From an uncultured Blautia sp. (GTDB lineage Bacteria; Bacillota; Clostridia; Lachnospirales; Lachnospiraceae): a stretch of DNA of 11,653 bases. Under the pieces are notes generated by a model that had not been told where the DNA came from, did not search any database, and saw only the letters and a program-made list of their open reading frames with translations. Positions 7,408 to 11,653 of this stretch are shown piece by piece; positions within the stretch are counted from its first letter, which is position 1; each line of letters starts with the position of its first letter. The stretch covers positions 1 through 11,653 of the forward strand of contig CAMNGN010000057.1 of NCBI GenBank assembly GCA_946538475.1, in the 5' to 3' direction. The position numbers were made by a program, and so were the translations under genes.

Positions 7408-8183
7408 ATCAAGTCCTGTTCTTTCCTGTCCGAAACTTCTCGCCATCCGGTCGTAAATGTTGGGTCATATAGTTTGCTCCGTTCATATCCTCCCTGTCCG
7501 ACCGCCTCACCGACGATAATAAGGGAAGTTTTGGTGATTTCATTTTGTTCGGCTATCTGTGCAAGTGTCCCTACCGTACATCTCATCACCTTCTCATCCG
7601 GCCATGTAGCCCTGTAAACGATCGCAGCCGGGGTCTCCGCGGAATAGCCCCCTTCGATCAGGCCTTTTGCCAGTTCATCGATAAGCCCGGCGCTAAGGAA
7701 CACGACCATTGTGGCCTGATGCTCTGCCAGAGCACGAATGCTTTCCTTTTCGGGAACCGGGGTCCTGCCTTCCGCCCGCGTGATGATCACACTCTGCGAT
7801 ACGCCGGGGAGTGTGTATTCCATGTTCAGCGCCGCGGCAGCTCCGCAGAAAGAACTGACGCCCGGAGTATAATCATACAGAATACCTTTCTCTTCGAGAA
7901 CATCCATCTGTTCACGCACTGCACCGTAGAGACAGGGATCGCCTGTGTGCAGCCGCACGGTGGTCTTTCCCGCCGCCTCTGCCTTGACGATAACTTTGAT
8001 CACATCCTCCAGCGTCATACGGGCACTGTTATAGATAGTGCAGATATCTTTTGAATAATCAAGAAGTTTGGGATTTACAAGCGAACCCGCGTAGATGATC
8101 ACATCTGCTTCTTCCAGCAGTTTTTTTCCTCTGAGTGTGATAAGGTCCGGCGCACCGGGACCTGCTCCTACAAAATGTACCAT
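7404..8183 (-). CDS. cbiF: Cobalt-precorrin-4 C11-methyltransferase CobM/CbiF
   Basis: A SAM-dependent methyltransferase adding a methyl group at C11 of cobalt-precorrin-4. The product is 259 residues, typical for the family. It begins MVHFVGAGPGAPDLITLRG and shows IIYAGSLVNP (29-38), VRLHTGDPCLYGA (76-88), YTPGVSSFCGAAAALNMEYT (105-124), the CbiF-typical VIITRAEGRTPVP (132-144) and YRATWPDEK (190-198). The start at 8183 is favoured by GGAG six bases upstream and by the family N-terminus beginning at this methionine. The upstream in-frame ATG at 8222 would add 13 residues and overlap cbiD by 17 bases. The gene begins 22 bases after the cbiD stop, and its stop overlaps the cbiG start as ATGA. 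The C-terminal tail after residue 230 is somewhat long and polar (ends DRKEQDLI). Confidence 0.95.
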   Translation of the reverse strand: MVHFVGAGPGAPDLITLRGKKLLEEADVIIYAGSLVNPKLLDYSKDICTIYNSARMTLEDVIKVIVKAEAAGKTTVRLHTGDPCLYGAVREQMDVLEEKGILYDYTPGVSSFCGAAAALNMEYTLPGVSQSVIITRAEGRTPVPEKESIRALAEHQATMVVFLSAGLIDELAKGLIEGGYSAETPAAIVYRATWPDEKVMRCTVGTLAQIAEQNEITKTSLIIVGEAVGQGGYERSKLYDPTFTTGWREVSDRKEQDLI

Positions 8184-8205
8184 TTTTCTCTCCCCGCTTA
8201 TTATT

Positions 8206-9372
8206 TCATCGGCCTGCTGCACAGGCCTTTATTCTTTGCATCAACTGTTCTGCCGTATCTGTGCTGCCCAGATAGCCATACATGTTGGAAAACACCACTG
8301 CTCCGGTGCATATCCGTCCTTTGGCCCTGTGGTCCAGATAAAACTGTATCCTGTCCAGCATCTGCTTCATGGAATCTTCCGGTATGCCGGCTTCTTTCAT
8401 TATTGCGATCGCTTCGTCGGTGGTACCGCATTCCAGTATCGCTCTCACGCACTCGATGGATGCCCCTGCACGAACCGCACATGCAGCCAGAGCTTCCATT
8501 CTTCCGTCGGCTGAATTAGAATGCGTGTTCATGATCCCCAGAGCAACCTTACAGAATTTGCCGATGTGCGAGACAAACAAAATTCCCTCTGCCCCCAGCG
8601 CCGCAGCCATATCGATCGTCTCACCGACGTAGTTGCTGCACTTGATCGCCCGCTCATAAGGGAGGTCCATGTGGCTTTTAAGGTACTCTTTTCCATAATT
8701 TCCGGGTGTGATAAGAAGCACTTTTTCTCCCTCGGCAAGATGCTGTTTCATTTCAAGTCTTATGGTTTCCAGAAGTGCCTTCTCGCTCATCGGCTCCACG
8801 ATTCCCGTGGTTCCCAGAATGGAGATGCCTCCTTCTATTCCGAGCCTGGGGTTGAAGGTTTTTGCGGCAATCTCGGCACCACCGGGGACGGAAATGACTA
8901 TATCGATGCCTCCGACATAATCCAGCTCATCCGCGGCACTCTCCGCCTCGGAAAGGATCATGCTGCGCGGAACGGGATTGATGGCCGCTTCTCCGACTTT
9001 GCACGGAAGCCCCGGCTTTGTCACCCTGCCTACACCTTCCCCGCCTTCAATTCTGATGCCGGGTTTTGCAGAGAAGGATGCCTCTGCCATCACAAGCACT
9101 CCGTCCGTCGAATCCGGATCGTCTCCGGCGTCTTTTCGCACACCGCAGGCGGCACTGCCGTCCTTTATCGTGACGGCTTCGAGCGGCAGATCGAATCGTA
9201 ATCCGCCGGGCGTCATAATACTCTCATGCGACAATATTTTTTTGGTGATAAGCATAACAACTGCGCCCCTTGCCGCAGCAGCGGCACAAGTGCCGGTGGT
9301 GCAGCCGAGACGCAGTCTGTCGGTTCCTTTTTCGATATAATATTCGTTTTGACCCAAGCCTTTTTTATCCAT
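8206..9372 (-). CDS. cbiD: Cobalt-precorrin-5B C1-methyltransferase CbiD
   Basis: Methylates C1 of cobalt-precorrin-5B in the anaerobic pathway. The 388-residue product has the CbiD signatures in order: LRLGCTTGTCAAAAARGA (20-37), VRKDAGDDPDSTDG (78-91), GEGVGRVTKPGL (111-122), INPVPRSMI (131-139), FNPRLGIEGGISILGTTGIV (173-192), TPGNYG (222-227) and HSNSADGRMEALAA (284-297). The reading frame stays open upstream to an ATG at 9558, but that extension overlaps coaX and is composition-biased, so I chose the ATG at 9372. It lies one base after the coaX stop (TGATATG). No clear Shine-Dalgarno precedes it, so initiation probably relies on ribosomes finishing coaX. An ATG at 9393 inside coaX is a weaker alternative, also without a good Shine-Dalgarno. 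Confidence 0.95.
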   Translation of the reverse strand: MDKKGLGQNEYYIEKGTDRLRLGCTTGTCAAAAARGAVVMLITKKILSHESIMTPGGLRFDLPLEAVTIKDGSAACGVRKDAGDDPDSTDGVLVMAEASFSAKPGIRIEGGEGVGRVTKPGLPCKVGEAAINPVPRSMILSEAESAADELDYVGGIDIVISVPGGAEIAAKTFNPRLGIEGGISILGTTGIVEPMSEKALLETIRLEMKQHLAEGEKVLLITPGNYGKEYLKSHMDLPYERAIKCSNYVGETIDMAAALGAEGILFVSHIGKFCKVALGIMNTHSNSADGRMEALAACAVRAGASIECVRAILECGTTDEAIAIMKEAGIPEDSMKQMLDRIQFYLDHRAKGRICTGAVVFSNMYGYLGSTDTAEQLMQRIKACAAGR

Positions 9373-9373
9373 A

Positions 9374-10144
9374 TCAGGAGACACGGTTCTTTTCATAAAT
9401 GACAAACAGGCCCTTGAGCAGCAGCTCCTCGTCCAGGATGATATCACGCTTGCAGTAGGGAATGATCTTCTTGGCAAGTCCGCCGGTCGCAACGACCGTC
9501 GCACGCATGCCGAGCTCTTCTTCCATCCTTTCGATGCAGCCATCCATGGCACCGGCACTGCTGTAGAGAACGCCGCTCTTCATGCACTCGATCGTGTTCT
9601 TGCTGATGACGCGCTTTGGCGGCTCTATGCCGATGCCGCTCAGCTGCGAAGCCCTTGCGGTCAGCGCATCCAGCGAGATGCCCACACCCGGCAATATCAT
9701 TCCGCCGATATAGTTTTTGTGTTCATCCACGACACAGAGAGTTGTAGCCGTCCCCATGTCGATGATGATCAGCGGAACCGGGTAGTGTTTGATACCTGCC
9801 ACGGCATCCGCCACCAGATCCGCACCCAGCGTTGCCGGGTTATCCATAAGGATATTGAGACCTGTGCGTGTTCCGGGGCCGAGCACCATGACGTCCTGCT
9901 TGAGGATCTTTTCTGCTCCCAGCTTAACGATGTTGGTGATCTGCGGAACGACCGACGATATGATACAGCCTTCCAGCATGGTCCTTTTAATATGATAAAT
10001 ATCGAGGATCGTCTTAAGGTCGACGGCATACTCGAGCTCCGTCTTTGTGCGGACCGTCGAGACTCTCTCGATAAAGTATGTCTTTTCACTGTCTATACAG
10101 CCGACAACTATATTTGTGTTTCCGATATCAATGGCAAGAATCAT
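9374..10144 (-). CDS. coaX: Type III pantothenate kinase CoaX
   Basis: A cytoplasmic ASKHA-fold kinase that phosphorylates pantothenate, the first step of CoA synthesis. The 256-residue product has the family's typical length and motifs: phosphate-binding IDIGNTNIVVG (5-15), SSVVP (63-67), GPGTRTGL (89-96), NPATLGADLVADAVAG (102-117), IIDMGTATT (127-135) and GGMILPGVGISLDAL (147-161). The final ATGGLAKKI segment (219-227) is also conserved. Asp6, Asp109 and Asp129 are the likely metal and substrate residues by analogy with characterised CoaX enzymes. GGAGGGG lies about nine bases before the start. The gene sits between the probable pantothenate transporter and cbiD. Because it ends one base before cbiD, the CoA and cobalamin genes are likely on one transcript. 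Confidence 0.96.
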   Translation of the reverse strand: MILAIDIGNTNIVVGCIDSEKTYFIERVSTVRTKTELEYAVDLKTILDIYHIKRTMLEGCIISSVVPQITNIVKLGAEKILKQDVMVLGPGTRTGLNILMDNPATLGADLVADAVAGIKHYPVPLIIIDMGTATTLCVVDEHKNYIGGMILPGVGISLDALTARASQLSGIGIEPPKRVISKNTIECMKSGVLYSSAGAMDGCIERMEEELGMRATVVATGGLAKKIIPYCKRDIILDEELLLKGLFVIYEKNRVS

Positions 10145-10230
10145 CTTTTAATACCCCTCCGGGCTGTATTCCACGGCAGCCAACGAACTGCTATGATGTT
10201 TTCCTGTCCCTTAGTCCGCCGGGCAGACTG
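10145..10230 (-). other. panT-coaX intergenic spacer with small hairpin before the coaX ribosome site
   Basis: These 86 bases hold no gene. On the transcribed strand GGCTG pairs with CAGCC across a ten-base loop just ahead of the GGAGGGG ribosome binding site of coaX. A GC-rich inverted repeat (AGTC...GACT) follows the panT stop but lacks a T-tract, so it is not a convincing terminator. I see no clear promoter. Confidence 0.3.
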
Positions 10231-10869
10231 TCAGGCGCGGCTTGGCTGAAGCTGACTTTTTGTCACTGCGAGAAGCGCCTTGCCGATCGCACCTACAAGG
10301 ATAGCCGCCGCGATCGCCTCCGGAATGCCGGATGCGGTTACTGTTCCCATGACAAGACCCCATACTGCAGTTACGGCAACATTCTTTGCCTCAGCATACT
10401 GCTGTGCAAGAAGTACGTAGATACTGCCCATTACCAGCACGGTGTTGGTCATCGATCCGATGAAGCCTGTGACAGGAAGTGCGATCCAGCTGTTTACCTT
10501 TAATTTTCTGAGCAGAATGAACACCCATCCCGCAACAACGCCGATCATGATCCTGCAGCCGACGGAGATCCAGACAGCCTTGAAAACTCCTGCGATATCC
10601 GCTGCCAGGAACGGAGAAAAAGCAAACGAAAGAAGTGTCGGAGCCATCGTATTGCTGATCATCGAGCAGACGCCGAAAACGCCGCCCAGAATAGCTCCTG
10701 CCAGAGGTCCAAGCAGGCATGCGCCGATGATCACGGGGATATGCACCGTTGTCGCCTTGATGATGGGAAGCTGGATCATTCCCAGCGGCGTATTGGCAAG
10801 TACGATGATGATGGCGGAAAAAAGTCCGACCATCACAAGCCAGCGGGTGTCTTTTCTGTTGTTATTCAT
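10231..10869 (-). CDS. panT: ECF transporter S component, probable pantothenate transporter PanT
   Basis: A 212-residue membrane protein of the ECF transporter substrate-binding (S component) type. It would work with a shared EcfA-EcfA'-EcfT energising module encoded elsewhere. Hydrophobic segments lie at about 10-25, 44-72, 78-95, 103-121, 128-155 and 165-200. The stretch NTPLGMIQLP...ATTVHIPVIIGACLLGP (26-55) followed by AGAILGGVFGVCSM is typical of the family. Substrate assignment rests mainly on position, between coaBC and coaX, which fits pantothenate. Sequence motifs alone do not settle the vitamin. The start is well supported by AGGAGGT seven bases upstream. A 103-base leader separates it from coaBC, and an 86-base spacer precedes coaX. 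A different vitamin or cobalamin precursor remains possible given the downstream genes. Confidence 0.8.
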   Translation of the reverse strand: MNNNRKDTRWLVMVGLFSAIIIVLANTPLGMIQLPIIKATTVHIPVIIGACLLGPLAGAILGGVFGVCSMISNTMAPTLLSFAFSPFLAADIAGVFKAVWISVGCRIMIGVVAGWVFILLRKLKVNSWIALPVTGFIGSMTNTVLVMGSIYVLLAQQYAEAKNVAVTAVWGLVMGTVTASGIPEAIAAAILVGAIGKALLAVTKSQLQPSRA

Positions 10870-10891
10870 TTTTTTACCTCCTTGTTATCGC

Positions 10892-10903
10892 TCCCGTACG
10901 GGA
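10892..10903. other. Perfect 12-bp palindrome in the panT leader
   Basis: TCCCGTACGGGA is its own reverse complement and lies about 23-34 bases before the panT start, directly upstream of its ribosome binding site. It could be a repressor operator, but with no visible promoter this is only a possibility. As RNA it would form a tight, loopless hairpin, so a DNA site is more plausible than a structure. Confidence 0.4.
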
Positions 10904-10945
10904 TGCAACACATAAGTTCCACGGGTCCCGGAGGAACCCGTTTTT
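10904..10945 (-). promoter_or_regulatory. Inverted repeats in the panT leader with two exclusive pairings
   Basis: On the transcribed strand ACGGGT (10941-10936) can pair with ACCCGT (10926-10921). Alternatively GTTCC can pair with GGAAC just downstream. The two stems share bases and cannot form together. No T-tract follows on the minus strand, so this is not an intrinsic terminator for coaBC. The plus strand has TTTTT after the stem, which could stop antisense transcription. It matches no riboswitch class I can recognise. Confidence 0.3.
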
Positions 10946-10972
10946 CCGCGCGTCATTAAGAAGACTGCGGAA

Positions 10973-11653
10973 TTATCCTCTCATAGAAAGGATCTTGTCC
11001 AGGAGTTTTAAAGCTGCATCCTCCTTGCTCATCAGAGGGAGTGATGCTTCTTCCTCCCGGGTAATCAGAGTCAGCACATTGGTGTCTATCCCGAAGCCGG
11101 CGCCTTCCACTTTAACATTGTTGGCGGCGACCATGTCGAGATTTTTCTTTGTGAGCTTGGCTCTGGAATTACCGATCAGATCGCGGGTCTCCATGGAGAA
11201 TCCGCAAAGGAACTGTCCGGGCTTTTTGTGCTCGCCCAGATATTTCAGAATATCGTCCGTCCGTTCAAGCGGAATCGACATCTCTTCGTCTTTTTTCTTT
11301 ATCTTATCTTCCGCCACGTTTGCCGGCCTGTAATCCGCAACCGCGGCAGCTTTGATGATAATATCCTGCTCATCGCTGACCGATGTGACCGCCTCGAACA
11401 TATCCTTCGCCGAAACGATCGGCACCGTCTGTACAAAAAGCGGAGGATCGATCGCGGTACGTCCGCTCACCAGCGTGACATCCGCGCCTCGAAGCATGGC
11501 CATCTTCGCGATAGCATACCCCATCTTGCCTGAAGAATGGTTGGTAATATATCTTACCGGATCCAGCGCTTCCTGCGTAGGTCCCGCAGTCACCAGCACT
11601 TTAAGTCCGGTCATATCTTTCTCGCATGCCAGTTCTCTCTCGATATACCTGAA
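10973..11653 (-). CDS. coaBC: CoaBC, C-terminal phosphopantothenoylcysteine synthetase (CoaB) part, 5' end outside window
   Basis: The window holds the last 226 codons and TAA of the bifunctional enzyme that condenses 4'-phosphopantothenate with cysteine (CoaB) and decarboxylates the product (CoaC). Only the CoaB half is seen. The frame continues to the window edge before the ATG at 11614, encoding FRYIERELACEKD, which looks like the linker after the CoaC domain. The gene therefore starts outside. Visible motifs are VLVTAGPTQEALDPVRYITN, HSSGKMGYAIA, AAAVADYRPA, the catalytic-loop lysines in EDKIKKK, PLERTDDIL, GFSMET and KNLDMVAANNV. All key CoaB motifs are intact. An alternative is a stand-alone CoaB, since the CoaC domain is not visible, but the linker makes the fusion more likely. 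It lies 103 bases upstream of the probable pantothenate transporter. Confidence 0.93.
   Translation of the reverse strand, partial: FRYIERELACEKDMTGLKVLVTAGPTQEALDPVRYITNHSSGKMGYAIAKMAMLRGADVTLVSGRTAIDPPLFVQTVPIVSAKDMFEAVTSVSDEQDIIIKAAAVADYRPANVAEDKIKKKDEEMSIPLERTDDILKYLGEHKKPGQFLCGFSMETRDLIGNSRAKLTKKNLDMVAANNVKVEGAGFGIDTNVLTLITREEEASLPLMSKEDAALKLLDKILSMRG

Noticed and set aside
8521..9201. 226-codon open frame on the plus strand
   Set aside because: It lies entirely antisense to cbiD, whose motifs are unmistakable, and its translation resembles no family I know. It is a shadow of the coding strand.
9373..9558. Upstream extension of the cbiD frame to an ATG at 9558
   Set aside because: The extra 62 residues overlap coaX in another frame, are rich in Arg, Ser and Cys, and precede the normal CbiD N-terminus.
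10921..10945. Hairpin plus TTTTT resembling an intrinsic terminator
   Set aside because: The T-tract is on the plus strand while all genes are on the minus strand. It would only stop antisense transcription, so I did not call it a terminator of coaBC.
10870..10972. Cobalamin riboswitch in this or another leader of the window
   Set aside because: The gaps are only about 85-105 bases, too short for a normal AdoCbl riboswitch of around 200 bases, and I see no B12-box-like element.

Overview
The window is one continuous run of minus-strand genes and reads as part of a biosynthetic operon for cobalamin (vitamin B12) preceded by genes for the first steps of coenzyme A synthesis. The gene set points to an anaerobic Gram-positive bacterium of the Clostridia (possibly Lachnospiraceae or a relative). 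The reasons are the oxygen-independent cobalamin markers CbiD and CbiG, an ECF-type pantothenate transporter subunit, a type III pantothenate kinase, AGGAGG-like ribosome binding sites and moderate GC content. The lineage is inferred from gene content only.

Layout in the direction of transcription (high to low coordinates): the 3' part of coaBC (11653-10973); an ECF S component, probably panT (10869-10231); coaX (10144-9374); cbiD (9372-8206); cobM/cbiF (8183-7404); cbiG (7407-6319); cobJ/cbiH (6233-5499); a triple fusion cobK/cbiJ-cbiE-cbiT (5393-3405); cbiA/cobB (3408-1963); cbiB (1969-989); and cobD/cobC threonine-phosphate decarboxylase (974-1, cut by the window edge). Spacing is tight: 4-base ATGA overlaps at cobM/cbiG and cbiT/cbiA, a 7-base overlap at cbiA/cbiB, and one base between coaX and cbiD. 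The larger gaps are about 103, 86, 85 and 105 bases. No stretch over 300 bases lacks a gene.

PanT would import pantothenate, CoaX would phosphorylate it, and CoaBC would add cysteine and decarboxylate. CbiH, CbiF, CbiG, CbiD, CbiJ, CbiE and CbiT then cover the middle of the anaerobic corrin pathway, from cobalt-precorrin-3 to cobalt-precorrin-8. CbiA amidates the a and c side chains, CobD makes aminopropanol phosphate, and CbiB attaches it. CbiL (C20 methylation), CbiC (methylmutase), the cobalt chelatase, CbiP and the nucleotide-loop genes are not in the window and must lie elsewhere.

The enzymes are ordinary members of known families. The most unusual structure is the cobJ-cobK junction, where a 59-base unit (end of cobJ, Shine-Dalgarno, start of cobK) appears three times in exact register. 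It yields two 18-codon mini-ORFs placed ahead of cobK. I saw no mobile element, CRISPR array, tRNA, rRNA or recognisable cobalamin riboswitch.
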